Assembly: GCA_040767605.1 (NCBI GenBank)
Contig: JAXGOI010000001.1
Coordinates: 992,001 to 1,056,000, forward strand
Length of the DNA: 64,000 nucleotides
From: JAXGOI01 sp040767605
Lineage (GTDB): Bacteria; Bacillota; Dehalobacteriia; UBA4068
Direction of reading: 5' to 3'
In this document: piece by piece, positions 1 through 8,214 of the stretch
How the letters are laid out: every line of letters starts with the position of its first letter
Position numbering within the stretch: position 1 is the first letter of the stretch
Made by a program: the position numbers and the translations under genes
The notes under the pieces: generated by a model
Told to the model about the DNA's origin: nothing
The model's database searches: none
What the model saw: the letters and a program-made list of their open reading frames with translations, nothing else

Positions 1-740
1 AGCTTTTGGCAGGGCCCCCCAATGATTTTGCCTCCGCTATTATCCCCGGAGATACTAAGCTTTTAGATATATATATTACCTCATCTGTGGTATTTGTTGA
101 CCTTACCAAGGAATTTCTCTCCCTCTCCCCAGAAGGGGCCCGGCAGGCGGCTTCGTCTATCGCCGCTACTATTCTCCCCCTGGGGCAGGGGAATGCCGTT
201 CAAATTTTAATTGAGGGCAAGCCCGGCCCGGATTTAGGAGATATTGATCTTTCCCAGCCCATAAATTTAAATTATATTAATTCCGTAAGCCCCGATGACA
301 GCGGAATGCCCCTTACCTGCTATTTCAGCGATGCCAATGCCATGTTTTTAGTTCCTCAAACCTTTTTAGTTGAGGATAGAGATTTAAAAGACGATGATTA
401 TCTCAGCCTTTTGGCGGAAAAAACCATGGAATTTTTACTGGAGGGGCCTCAGGAAGAAAGCGGTCTTTTCCCCACCCTTTGGGAAGGCACCCAGCTTTTA
501 AGCTGCCAGGTAAATAATAGTATTGCCTGGGTAAACCTTTCCGGAGACGCTCTTGCCTACGGGGGGGGCTCCGCTGCGGAACAGCTTTTTTTAAAATCAA
601 TTTTATATTCCCTTACTTCAATTAAGGGTATAACCTCGGTACAGCTGCTTATTGAGGGAGAAAAACAGGAATTTCTCCCTGAAGGCAGCGATATCAGCAG
701 CCCCTTAGAGCCATATGAGCCTATAAATATGGTTTATTAA
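1..740 (+). CDS. GerMN-domain (GerM-like) protein, 5' end missing
   Basis: The frame is open to the left edge, so the start lies outside the window. The first visible residues (LLAGPP) are the typical middle of a GerMN domain. Two GerMN repeats are visible: the first ends near a segment reading TKLLDIYITSSVVFVDLTKEF, and the second runs from about residue 100 to 225, with the matching segment LLSCQVNNSIAWVNLSGDAL. GerM of Bacillus has two such repeats and acts in spore formation and germination, anchored in the membrane; the lipoprotein signal expected at the N-terminus cannot be checked here. The family call is firm and the germination role is by family. A terminator follows. Confidence 0.8.
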   Translation, partial: LLAGPPNDFASAIIPGDTKLLDIYITSSVVFVDLTKEFLSLSPEGARQAASSIAATILPLGQGNAVQILIEGKPGPDLGDIDLSQPINLNYINSVSPDDSGMPLTCYFSDANAMFLVPQTFLVEDRDLKDDDYLSLLAEKTMEFLLEGPQEESGLFPTLWEGTQLLSCQVNNSIAWVNLSGDALAYGGGSAAEQLFLKSILYSLTSIKGITSVQLLIEGEKQEFLPEGSDISSPLEPYEPINMVY

Positions 741-770
741 TTCCAAAGGCCTAAGCTAAAAGAAAATTAA

Positions 771-795
771 GGGCGCCTTATGGCACCCTTTTTCT
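771..795 (+). terminator. Rho-independent terminator after the GerMN gene
   Basis: GGGCGCC-TTAT-GGCACCC forms a 7-bp stem with one mismatch and is followed by TTTTTCT. It lies 30 bases after the GerMN stop codon. Confidence 0.6.
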
Positions 796-910
796 ATAAA
801 CAGCCTTTTCAAATCTTTGTTCCTTATAAAAGGCTAAAATGCGCCAAAATAAAAAACTTTAAATTTTAGCAAATTAACAAATTAAAATTAAAATAAATTT
901 CGGGAGAATT

Positions 911-1546
911 ATGAAAACTATTTTATTTGATTTAGACGGCACAATTGCAGATAGCATAACAGGGATAATAGATATTTCTTTATTGGCCTGCCGGGAGCTT
1001 TCCATTGAATGGGATGAGAACAAGGTAAAAAGCCTTATCGGCCTGCCTTTAGTTAAATCCGGGGGTATTTTGGCCGGAGAAGAACGAGCCCAAATTTATT
1101 GCGATACCTACAGAAAGCATTTTACAAATAGCCCTAAAGAAAAAACCCTGGCTTTTAAAGGCCTTAAAGAGCTGCTTTTCAGCCTTAAAGCCAGGGGACA
1201 TAAAATCGGCCTGGTTACATCCAAGCTTTTGCCGGGTGTTCTTCTTTCTCTGGAAGATTTAGGCCTTGAAGATTTTTTTGATATTGTGGTTACGGCCAGC
1301 GATAATTGCGGCCATAAGCCCAGCCCCAAACCGGCCCTTTTTGCCCTTGAAAAGCTGGGGGAAAAAGCCGAAAACGCCTTTTTTGTTGGGGATAGCCCCT
1401 TTGATATTCAATGCGGCAATTCCGCCGGCATGATTTCTGTCGGGGTTACCTGGGGGGCCGGCACCGAAGAGGCCCTTAAAAAAGCCGGGGCCGCCTATAT
1501 AGCAAGAAATGCAGAAGATTTAGAAAAAATCTTTATAGAGGCTTAA
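911..1546 (+). CDS. HAD-superfamily phosphatase, phosphoglycolate phosphatase-like
   Basis: This 211-residue soluble protein carries all four HAD motifs: DLDGT at residues 7-11 (nucleophile Asp7), the Thr/Ser of VTSK near residue 100, the Lys of GHKPSPKPA near 138, and GDSPFD near 160. An alpha-helical cap sits between motifs I and II. Length and motifs match Gph/PpaX-type phosphatases, but HAD substrate cannot be read from sequence, so PpaX (pyrophosphatase), Gph or another sugar phosphatase are all possible. The ATG follows a GGGAG site. It is a single gene, convergent with the CAP-domain gene across a shared terminator. Confidence 0.8.
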   Translation: MKTILFDLDGTIADSITGIIDISLLACRELSIEWDENKVKSLIGLPLVKSGGILAGEERAQIYCDTYRKHFTNSPKEKTLAFKGLKELLFSLKARGHKIGLVTSKLLPGVLLSLEDLGLEDFFDIVVTASDNCGHKPSPKPALFALEKLGEKAENAFFVGDSPFDIQCGNSAGMISVGVTWGAGTEEALKKAGAAYIARNAEDLEKIFIEA

Positions 1547-1612
1547 GGGGTTTAATACCCTTAAGGGCCTCATAGTTTAAAGCCATAAAGTTTAATGCTT
1601 AAAGCGTAAATA

Positions 1613-1646
1613 AAAGCCCCGAATCATTTAAATGCTTCGGGGCTTT
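1613..1646. terminator. Bidirectional terminator between convergent genes
   Basis: AAAGCCCCGAA pairs with TTCGGGGCTTT (11 bp). The 12-base loop contains the self-complementary CATTTAAATG, so the whole element can fold as one long hairpin on either strand. Confidence 0.75.
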
Positions 1647-1676
1647 ATTAATCAGCCTTTTAATAATCTTTTTATT

Positions 1677-2786
1677 TTAGCGGTTATCTATTCGCATTTG
1701 GTCATTCCCCAGGCAAAGAAGGTAAATCCCCTTCTCCGGCAGCTCAATTTTGGCGCTGAAGGTATAATCCGCCGCGGGGGAAACAGCCACGCTTTCCCTT
1801 GCCGTATAACGGCCTTCATCCGCCGGATCAAGACGGAAAACAATAATTTCCGCAGCCTTTTGGGCATAACCCTTTACCGTAAAGCTGCCGCCCTGAATTT
1901 TACTCCCCCGGTTTTGATAAAAAAACCCTTCCCCCCAGAGAAAATCGGCGGTGCAGTAAATCCCGCTATTATAGGTATTTTCTCCTTTGGCAAAGCCCAA
2001 GCCGATAAAAACCGCGCCGGGGGCCAAAATATTTTCCCTATGGGTAGCCGAGGTCATCCAGGCATTATAGACGGTATCGGCATCGGGGTAGCCCATGGCG
2101 ATATTTTCCCCCACTCCGCTTAAACCCTGATTATTTCCTCTTTCTTCAAGGCCGCCTTTAGCGGGAGAAATATGGGAGAAAAACCCGCTTTTAAGCATAT
2201 CCTGAGAATGGAGCCTGGCCATTTGCTTTAAAGGCTCAACCCCTATAAGAGATTCGAGGCCCATTTTATTGCGGCCCTGATTAATCAATTCCAAAAGCCT
2301 TTCCTCAAGGGCCGCCATTTCTAAAGAGGGGGCGGGAGCTTGGGGGAAATCCAGGCTTTTTATTAAAAGCACCTGCTTGGTTGTATTATTCCAATTAACC
2401 TCAAGGCCCAGGCTTTCCCCTACAAAGCGCAGGGGCACTAAAGTAGTTCCGTTTATAACCTTGGGCATTGTGTCTAGAGTCTCTGCCTTTCCGGAAACAG
2501 TTGCCCTTTGGCTGCCGATTTGCAAATTAATTACCAAAGCCCCGTTAATTATTTCTATTTTTTTATCTTTAGCCGTATAATTTACAACGGCGCCTATATT
2601 TTCGCTTATTACTCTGATAGGCACAAGAACCCGGCTGTTTTCCAGCATGGGGGCAACGGGAACCGCAATTTTCTCCCCATTGAGGTAAACTTCAATAGTC
2701 TTTGCCTGGGCAAAGCCGGAAGAGGCGGCAAAAAAGAAAAAAACCAGCATAAAAAAAGCTAACCCTTGTTTAAGTAACAATCTCAT
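1677..2786 (-). CDS. Secreted copper amine oxidase-N-like domain plus CAP/SCP (YkwD-type) domain protein
   Basis: The protein has 369 residues. An N-terminal signal peptide (hydrophobic core about 8-25, cleavage near FAQAK) precedes a domain of the copper amine oxidase N-terminal type (about 30-145; PIRVISENIGA and PLRFVGESLGLEV are its two hallmark repeats), a wall- or surface-associated module common in Clostridia. Residues about 160-275 form a CAP/SCP domain with HSQDM, SGFFSHISP, GVGENIAMGY and the terminal HRENILAPG signature. About 95 C-terminal residues match nothing I know. YkwD/SafA-type CAP proteins in spore formers are extracellular or spore-linked; the function here is unknown. 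Start chosen at ATG behind AGGAGG. Confidence 0.8.
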   Translation of the reverse strand: MRLLLKQGLAFFMLVFFFFAASSGFAQAKTIEVYLNGEKIAVPVAPMLENSRVLVPIRVISENIGAVVNYTAKDKKIEIINGALVINLQIGSQRATVSGKAETLDTMPKVINGTTLVPLRFVGESLGLEVNWNNTTKQVLLIKSLDFPQAPAPSLEMAALEERLLELINQGRNKMGLESLIGVEPLKQMARLHSQDMLKSGFFSHISPAKGGLEERGNNQGLSGVGENIAMGYPDADTVYNAWMTSATHRENILAPGAVFIGLGFAKGENTYNSGIYCTADFLWGEGFFYQNRGSKIQGGSFTVKGYAQKAAEIIVFRLDPADEGRYTARESVAVSPAADYTFSAKIELPEKGIYLLCLGNDQMRIDNR

Positions 2787-2813
2787 ACAGGCCTCCTTGG
2801 GGCAAAAATAAAT

Positions 2814-3155
2814 TTATTGACGAAAAACAGCGGATAAAATCATGCTGATAACACTTATAAGAAGCGCGGCAAAAACGGTGGAAAAGAAGCTACCCACCGC
2901 AAAACCGGGAACAAAAAAAGCCACCATAAATAAAATAAGGGCATTAATAATAAGGGTAAAAAGCCCCAGGGTTAAAATATTTATCGGCAATGTAAAAATT
3001 AAAAGTACCGGCCGGATAACAGCATTAAGAACCCCTAAAAAAACCGCCGCCATTAAAAGGCTTAAAAAGCTCTCCACCACCACGCCTTTAACTAAATTAG
3101 CTACCACTAAAATAGAAATGCAGTTTATAAGCCAGCGCCAAACAAATAATTTCAT
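2814..3155 (-). CDS. YvlD / phage holin family 4-type small membrane protein
   Basis: This 113-residue protein is almost entirely hydrophobic, with four predicted membrane spans (about 5-25, 30-48, 55-78, 85-108). The start MKLFVWRWLINCISI and the central FLGVLNAVIRPVLLIFTLPINILTLGLFTLIINALILF match the YvlD family, in which NA.I.P.L..LTLP.....GLF...INAL is conserved. The family is widespread and of unknown function, sometimes linked to envelope stress. It lies 27 bp upstream of the CAP-domain gene in the same direction and is probably co-transcribed with it. Confidence 0.75.
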   Translation of the reverse strand: MKLFVWRWLINCISILVVANLVKGVVVESFLSLLMAAVFLGVLNAVIRPVLLIFTLPINILTLGLFTLIINALILFMVAFFVPGFAVGSFFSTVFAALLISVISMILSAVFRQ

Positions 3156-3530
3156 GCTTTACCCACCTCTTTAGCCTTAAATTTATTTTAATATTTTTTG
3201 CTTTATTTTTTACAGCATTTTTCTTTTAAATTCTTTGGCCCCTAAACCGGCAGTAAGACTAAAGCCAAGGGGCTAAAAGCTTTGCCTTTAATATTTCTCT
3301 TAAAGCCCTTGCTTTCCCTTTTTTAAGCTAAAGGGCAAATAAAAAATAACTTTATTTTATTTTTTGGCCCAAACATTTTAGCCTGAGTTTAAGGCTAAAA
3401 TAATTTATCTTTTTAAAGCCGGGCATAAATATTTGTTTTTTTTACGCAAATTGGCTACAATAAAGGAAGAATAAAAAAGCCCGCCTAAGCTTAAAAACAG
3501 GCAAATAATTTAAAATTAAGGGGGACGATT
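3156..3530. other. A+T-rich divergent intergenic region
   Basis: 375 bases separate the YvlD-type gene (reverse) and the aminopeptidase gene (forward). Apart from the forward promoter at 3433-3461 I see no coding frame, structured RNA or long repeat. A G+C-richer patch near 3235-3320 has no clear hairpin with a U-tract. Confidence 0.5.
3433..3461 (+). promoter_or_regulatory. Candidate sigma-A promoter of the aminopeptidase-kinase pair
   Basis: TTGTTT at 3433-3438 and TACAAT at 3456-3461 are separated by 17 bp. The predicted start lies about 60 bases before the ATG at 3531. Confidence 0.5.
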
Positions 3531-4655
3531 ATGATTCATCCGGAAATAAGCCTTTTGGCCAAAAATTTAGTCAGCTATTCCATGGAAGTTAAAAAAGGGG
3601 AAAATGTTTTGCTGGATTTAGGCCCCCAGGAAAATGATTTGGCAAAAGCCCTTATAAAAGAGGTTTATGCAAAGGGGGGCATTCCCTTCCTTAATTTAGA
3701 AAGCGGTGAACTCCTGAGAGAATGGCTAGAGGAGGCAACCCCGGAGCAAATAGACTTAGAGGCCTCCTTTCAAAAAGCCAGAATGGGAAAAATGGATTGC
3801 TATTTAGGCCTGAGAAATAAAGATAATATTTATGAAATGGCCGGCCTTAATGAAGAAAAAATAAAGCTTTATAATACTTTGCTGCTTCATCCGGTACACC
3901 ATGGCATAAGGGTAGCCAAAACAAAATGGGTTGTTTTAAGATCCCCCAACCATGCCATGGCTCAGGAAGCCAAAATGAATACCGATGAATTTAAAGAGTT
4001 TTATTATAAAGTTTGCAATTTGGATTACGCAAAAATGTCTCAAGCTATGAATCCTTTGCAGGAGCTTCTTAATAAAGGGGATAAAGTTAAAATAAGCGCT
4101 CCCGGCACCGAGCTTAATTTCAGCATAAAAAATATCGGGGCTGTAAAATGCGACGGCCACAGAAATATCCCTGACGGCGAAGTTTATACCGCCCCTGTTA
4201 GAGATTCTGTGGAAGGCCATATAAGCTATAATTTACCCTCCGCATATCAGGGCCAGGTTTTTGAAAACATTTATTTAAAATTCTCCGCCGGTAAAATAGT
4301 TGAGGCCGAAGCCGGAAATAAAACCGCCGCCCTTAACCATATTTTTAATACCGACCCCGGGGCCCGCTATATAGGGGAATTTGCCTTTGGCCTTAACCCC
4401 CATATTACCCGCCCCATAAACGATATTCTTTTTGATGAAAAAATCTCCGGGAGTTTTCATTTTACCCCGGGGGCCTGCTATGATGATGCCTATAATGGAA
4501 ATATAAGCGCCATTCACTGGGATTTGGTAATGGGGCTGGGCAAGGAATTCGGCGGGGGAGAAATTTACCTGGATGAACGGCTTATTCAAAAAGACGGCCT
4601 GTTTTGCATTGATGAGCTTTTATCCCTAAACCCGGAGAATTTGCTTAAAAAATAA
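3531..4655 (+). CDS. M29-family metallo-aminopeptidase
   Basis: At 374 residues the length suits M29 (AmpS/AmpT/PepS-type) aminopeptidases, cytoplasmic enzymes that remove N-terminal residues using two metal ions. The expected ligands are visible in order: Glu in NIPDGEVYTAP, Glu in GEFAFGLN, His in GSFHFTPG, Tyr shortly after, and the His-x-Asp pair in AIHWD near residue 327. The N-terminal half (LAKNLVSYSMEVKKGENVLL) is also typical. The ATG follows GGGGGA. The next gene starts 21 bp after the stop, so the two are probably one transcript. Peptide specificity cannot be told. Confidence 0.88.
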   Translation: MIHPEISLLAKNLVSYSMEVKKGENVLLDLGPQENDLAKALIKEVYAKGGIPFLNLESGELLREWLEEATPEQIDLEASFQKARMGKMDCYLGLRNKDNIYEMAGLNEEKIKLYNTLLLHPVHHGIRVAKTKWVVLRSPNHAMAQEAKMNTDEFKEFYYKVCNLDYAKMSQAMNPLQELLNKGDKVKISAPGTELNFSIKNIGAVKCDGHRNIPDGEVYTAPVRDSVEGHISYNLPSAYQGQVFENIYLKFSAGKIVEAEAGNKTAALNHIFNTDPGARYIGEFAFGLNPHITRPINDILFDEKISGSFHFTPGACYDDAYNGNISAIHWDLVMGLGKEFGGGEIYLDERLIQKDGLFCIDELLSLNPENLLKK

Positions 4656-4676
4656 ACCTGGCGGAGGCTAAAGCTT

Positions 4677-6338
4677 ATGGCAAATACCGTTAAAATTATT
4701 TATGATGAGAATAAAACAGCCGAAACCGCTATGGGGCAAACCCTGGAGGGGCTTTTAAAAGAGCTGCCCCCTAGAGAGCTGCAGCCTGTGGGGGCCGTGG
4801 TTAACGGGGGGTTAAGGGAGCTTTCCTACCCCCTTTATGCGGATAGCAAAATACGCTTTTTAGATTATACCTCCCCCAACGGCCACAGAATTTATAAAAG
4901 AAGCCTGATTTTTGTGCTGCTTTTAGCCGCCAAAAGGCTTTACCCAAAAAGGCAGCTAAAGGTTAATCACTCTTTGGAAAACGGCAGCTATTGCCAGCTT
5001 TTAGGGGGGCCTCCCCTTTCTCCTGGGGAAATTAAAGCCCTGGAAGAAGAAATGGCGGGAATTATTAAGGCCAATTTACCCATTACCCTTAATGAATTAA
5101 GCCAGCAGGATGCCGTGGCTTACTTTGAGGCCAGGGGGGAATTAGATAAAGCTTCCTTAATTGCCATGAGAAAGAGCAATCGACTTAACCTTTATACCTT
5201 AGACGGCATAGGGGAATACTTTTTTGGCAGAATGGCAAATCGAACCGGCCTTCTTAGCCGCTTTCAGCTTTTGCCCTTTGATGAAGGGATGGTTCTGCGC
5301 CTCCCGGCCTTAAGGGATACCGGCTTTAGCAATGATACTTTTACCCAGCCCCGCCGCCTTTACGCTACTTTAAGAGAATACCGGGAGCATACCCGCTTTT
5401 TAGAAGTTAAAACGGTGCCCCAGCTTAACCGAGTTATAAACCAGGGGCAAATAGCCCAGTTAAGCCTGGTGGAGGAGGCCATACAGGAAAGGAATTTGCA
5501 TCATATCGCGGATAGTATCGCCGCGGATTTCCCCCAGGTGCGCCTGGTTTTAATAGCGGGCCCCTCCTGCTCCGGCAAAACCACATTTACCCAGCGCCTT
5601 GCCATACAATTTAAGGCCTTGGGTATACACCCCCTGCCGATTTCTTTAGACGATTATTTTATAGACAGGGAAAACACTCCCCTTGACGAATACGGCGAAA
5701 AGGATTTTGAAAGTATTCATGCTCTGGATTTACCCCTTTTTAACCGGCATTTACAGGCCCTTTTAGAGGGGGAGGAAGTGCAAATCCCCCGTTATGATTT
5801 TCATTCGGGGCAAAGGGGCGAGGAAAGCTGCCCCTGCCGCCTGGATGAAAACAAAATTATTTTAATTGAAGGTATTCACGGCTTAAACGAGGAGCTTACG
5901 GCGGCCATTCCCCATTCCAAAAAACGCAAAATATATATAAGCGCCCTTACCCAGCTTAATATGGATGAATACACCCCCATTCCCACTTCAGATAACCGCC
6001 TTTACCGGAGGATTATCCGGGATATGCAATTCCGCAATCATACCGCGGAGCAAACCATAGCCCTTTGGAATTCCGTCCGAAGGGGGGAAGCAAAAAACAT
6101 ATTCCCCTTTCAGGAGGATGCCGATTATTTCTTTAATTCCGCCTTCCTCCATGAGCTGGCCATTATCCGCCCCCTGGTGGAGCCCTCTTTAGAGGAAATC
6201 GGCTGCGGCGCCCCGGCATACTTAGAGGCTCGAAGGCTTTTGCGTTTTATTCAATATGTACTCCCGGCCCCCAGGGATTTTATCCCTAATAATTCCATTT
6301 TACAGGAGTTTTTAGGGGGAAGCATTTTCCATACTTAA
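4677..6338 (+). CDS. Nucleoside (uridine-type) kinase with N-terminal TGS / ThrRS-like region
   Basis: This 553-residue two-part protein starts with about 60 residues of TGS type, followed by a segment resembling the second additional domain of threonyl-tRNA synthetase (about 75-220). The C-terminal part is a phosphoribulokinase/uridine kinase domain: P-loop GPSCSGKTT near 293-301, SLDDYF shortly after, and YDFHSG and IEGIHGLNEEL further on. This fusion is known in Clostridia and Thermotogae as a nucleoside kinase; the classical Udk is only about 210 residues. ATP-dependent phosphorylation of uridine or a related nucleoside is inferred. The ATG is preceded by GGAGG. A strong terminator follows. 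Confidence 0.85.
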   Translation: MANTVKIIYDENKTAETAMGQTLEGLLKELPPRELQPVGAVVNGGLRELSYPLYADSKIRFLDYTSPNGHRIYKRSLIFVLLLAAKRLYPKRQLKVNHSLENGSYCQLLGGPPLSPGEIKALEEEMAGIIKANLPITLNELSQQDAVAYFEARGELDKASLIAMRKSNRLNLYTLDGIGEYFFGRMANRTGLLSRFQLLPFDEGMVLRLPALRDTGFSNDTFTQPRRLYATLREYREHTRFLEVKTVPQLNRVINQGQIAQLSLVEEAIQERNLHHIADSIAADFPQVRLVLIAGPSCSGKTTFTQRLAIQFKALGIHPLPISLDDYFIDRENTPLDEYGEKDFESIHALDLPLFNRHLQALLEGEEVQIPRYDFHSGQRGEESCPCRLDENKIILIEGIHGLNEELTAAIPHSKKRKIYISALTQLNMDEYTPIPTSDNRLYRRIIRDMQFRNHTAEQTIALWNSVRRGEAKNIFPFQEDADYFFNSAFLHELAIIRPLVEPSLEEIGCGAPAYLEARRLLRFIQYVLPAPRDFIPNNSILQEFLGGSIFHT

Positions 6339-6352
6339 TCAGCCTTAAAAAA

Positions 6353-6376
6353 AGGAGCAAAAGCTCCTTTTTTTTA
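6353..6376 (+). terminator. Rho-independent terminator after the nucleoside kinase
   Basis: AGGAGC-AAAA-GCTCCT with eight or more T after it and an A-run before it. It ends the aminopeptidase-kinase unit and insulates the following cassette. Confidence 0.85.
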
Positions 6377-6421
6377 TTTAATAAAAGAACTTTGCGCCGC
6401 CGCTTTTTAGGGAAGGAAGTA

Positions 6422-6449
6422 ACAAAAATACTCAAATGCCCATATCATG
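6422..6449 (+). promoter_or_regulatory. Candidate sigma-K-like (mother-cell) promoter 1
   Basis: AC at 6422-6423 is followed after exactly 17 bp by CATATCATG at 6441-6449. The published Bacillus sigma-K pattern is AC-N16/17-CATANNNTA; here the last base is G. The same geometry recurs at 7092-7119. The distance to the first small gene is about 180 bases; within 6450-6620 I recognise no known riboswitch, only a possible GGTATT...AATACC stem at 6471-6504. Confidence 0.35.
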
Positions 6450-6638
6450 TACTATGAAACCCGCCGGGGTATTGCTCTTTTCATGAGCCTGGCAAAAATA
6501 CCGCCCGCCTTACTCTGCCGCCGCCACGCTCCTACCCGGATAATAGTATTTAAGCGGTTTGCCACTGCATAAGGCTGCGAGAAAGGCTAAGCCCCGGCGG
6601 GGGATAAACATAGAAAGCCGAAAAAGGAGAGATGAATA

Positions 6639-6779
6639 ATGTTTAATTTTGGCGGATGCACGGGTGGCATGGGGTTGGGAACAGGTTCCTGGAACTGGAT
6701 TATCAACCTGATTATTGTCATTGTAGTGCTTGAATTTCTGGTCAACATTTTATGCTGCTCTAACCAGTATGATTGTTAA
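6639..6779 (+). CDS. Small hydrophobic Cys-tailed peptide A (46 aa)
   Basis: The 46-residue product was found by eye. AGGAG lies nine bases before the ATG. Order of parts: Gly/Cys-rich head (FGGCTGGMGLGTGS), the motif WNWIINLII, a hydrophobic stretch of about 20 residues ending VLEFLVNIL, then a CC-SNQYDC tail. It is a clear paralogue of the next gene: both have G-S-W-x-N-W-I-I-N-L-I-I and E-F-L at the same distance, which argues strongly for real coding. It resembles in style the tiny hydrophobic spore peptides of Bacilli (YjcZ-like) but I cannot assign it to a named family. Confidence 0.7.
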   Translation: MFNFGGCTGGMGLGTGSWNWIINLIIVIVVLEFLVNILCCSNQYDC

Positions 6780-6815
6780 TTTACCGCTTCGGAGAAAAAA
6801 TAAGGAGGAAGAGCT

Positions 6816-6968
6816 ATGAATACTTTTGGTTCATGCGGCAACGGAAGCTGGGGCAATTGGATCATTAACCTGATCATTATAATTATTGCCGTAGAGTTTT
6901 TAACCCAGATTTTCTGCGGATGCGGTAATAATTACCAAAATAATCCCTGCGGCACCAGCCTCTGTTAA
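6816..6968 (+). CDS. Small hydrophobic Cys-tailed peptide B (50 aa), paralogue of A
   Basis: The 50-residue product has a near-perfect AAGGAGG site eight bases before its ATG. Head FGSCGNGS, motif WGNWIINLIIIIIAVEFL, then a polar tail with four Cys (FCGCG, PCG and the last residue C). It aligns with peptide A without gaps through the membrane segment. One membrane span with Cys on both sides suggests a membrane- or coat-embedded, disulfide-linkable peptide; that is inference. It lies 36 bp after peptide A and is followed by a strong terminator. Confidence 0.72.
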   Translation: MNTFGSCGNGSWGNWIINLIIIIIAVEFLTQIFCGCGNNYQNNPCGTSLC

Positions 6969-7035
6969 AAACAGGGTATAAAACTTTATCGGGGTTTTTA
7001 ACCCCCTAATCTCCCGGCAACCCATTGGGTGCATT

Positions 7036-7064
7036 GCGGCAGGCTAAGCCTGCCGCTTTTTTTT
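7036..7064 (+). terminator. Rho-independent terminator after the peptide pair
   Basis: GCGGCAGGC-TAA-GCCTGCCGC is a perfect 9-bp stem followed by eight T. Confidence 0.9.
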
Positions 7065-7091
7065 AAAAGCAGCCTCTTCCCCTTGGCAGGC

Positions 7092-7119
7092 ACAAAATAA
7101 ATAAACTTAGCATACCCTG
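7092..7119 (+). promoter_or_regulatory. Candidate sigma-K-like promoter 2
   Basis: AC at 7092-7093, then 17 bp, then CATACCCTG at 7111-7119, the same arrangement as at 6422-6449. It lies about 50 bases before the start of the Gly/Pro-rich gene and after the terminator of the peptide pair, exactly where a promoter is needed. Confidence 0.4.
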
Positions 7120-7167
7120 TTAAGGAAATCAGGGTTTTACGCCCCGCAGGGGCGGGAGGTGTTTACC

Positions 7168-8190
7168 GTGGATTATAGGGGGCGCAATAATATACTGGGT
7201 AATTTCGGCAATATCTTAAACGGCTCGGGAGGAGGCGGCCTTCTTTCCGCCCTTTCTGCTTTAGGGGGGGGAGGGAATGCCGGGGGGCTGCTCTCCCTTT
7301 TAGGGAATATGGGAGGCGGGAGTAATCCTAACCCCTTGGCCCTTTTAAACACCCTTTCCTCTCTGGGAGGAGGCGGAGGAGGGGGAGACGGTAATTCTCT
7401 GGCGGCCCTAAGCACATTATTCAATAACTTTAAACCCCCGCCTCAAAACACAAACCCTGCCGCAGCGGCATTTTCCGGGAATCAGGGGTTTAACCCGGGG
7501 GGCCCCCCTCCGGGGATTGATACAAGCGCCCTTATGAATCGCCTTTCTTCATTAATTGCCAATTTGGAAAATACGGCGGCAACTCAGCAAAAAAGCCCAA
7601 ACACAGCCCCTTTTACCCCTCCTCAAAAGCCGGCCGGTCAGAAAAACCCCCCGGCTAAAGATAATGAAGAACCCCCCATTATTGATGCGGCTACCGGCCT
7701 GCCTGAAAGCCCTCCGGGAAAAACGGAGGCAAAAGCATCAGGGGAAGCTCCCCCTATGGGGCAGGGGGATCTAAAAGGGATTTTATCCCTTCTTTCTTCC
7801 GCTTTGGCTAATCAAAACGGGGGCGGCCAAACAACAGGCGGGGCCTATGCCCCTGGGGGGAATTTTAACCCCAACTTAAACCCTTATCCGCCTCAATATG
7901 ATTATAATCAAAATCAGCCCCCTTATCCCCCTCAGGGGAATTACCCCCCTCAGGGCTGGTACGGGAATAGGCCGGGGCCGTTTCGGCAGTATCCCTCTAA
8001 TCAAAATCCGTACCGGCAGGGGAATACCCGCCCCCAGGGGGCAGGCAAACCGCCTATAGATTATGAGAAAATGGCGGAGGAGCCCTATTCCCCCTGTGCA
8101 AACTGTAATAACCCCCGCTGCCGCCATTTAAAGGAGCTGCCGTCTTTTGCCCAGGTAAAAGAAATGGCCGCAAACTGGCGCAGATATTAA
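7168..8190 (+). CDS. Gly/Asn/Pro-rich low-complexity protein with Cys-rich C-terminus
   Basis: No known family recognised. GTG at 7168 is preferred because GGGAGG (7154-7159) is correctly spaced; the earlier in-frame GTG at 7159 overlaps that site. The 340-residue product has three zones. Residues about 10-95 repeat a short leucine/serine helix (LLSALSAL, LLSLLGNM, LALLNTLSSL, LAALSTLF) between Gly-rich linkers. The middle is Pro/Gln/Asn/Tyr-rich with YPPQG-type repeats; two further helix modules (LMNRLSSLIANLEN, LKGILSLLSSALA) interrupt it. The last 35 residues hold CxxCxxxxC followed by basic and aromatic residues. Composition is that of spore coat or exosporium proteins, but localisation is inference. 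Confidence 0.7.
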   Translation: MDYRGRNNILGNFGNILNGSGGGGLLSALSALGGGGNAGGLLSLLGNMGGGSNPNPLALLNTLSSLGGGGGGGDGNSLAALSTLFNNFKPPPQNTNPAAAAFSGNQGFNPGGPPPGIDTSALMNRLSSLIANLENTAATQQKSPNTAPFTPPQKPAGQKNPPAKDNEEPPIIDAATGLPESPPGKTEAKASGEAPPMGQGDLKGILSLLSSALANQNGGGQTTGGAYAPGGNFNPNLNPYPPQYDYNQNQPPYPPQGNYPPQGWYGNRPGPFRQYPSNQNPYRQGNTRPQGAGKPPIDYEKMAEEPYSPCANCNNPRCRHLKELPSFAQVKEMAANWRRY

Positions 8191-8214
8191 AGCAGCAAAA
8201 GAAAAGGAGGCCGT

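Noticed and set aside
1632..2123. 163-codon forward frame opposite the CAP-domain gene
   Set aside because: Begins inside a terminator and is antisense to a clear secreted protein gene.
6450..6630. Possible riboswitch in the long leader of the peptide cassette
   Set aside because: Some GGCTAAGCC and GGTATT/AATACC stems exist, but the conserved cores of c-di-GMP, cobalamin, SAM and other known classes could not be matched.
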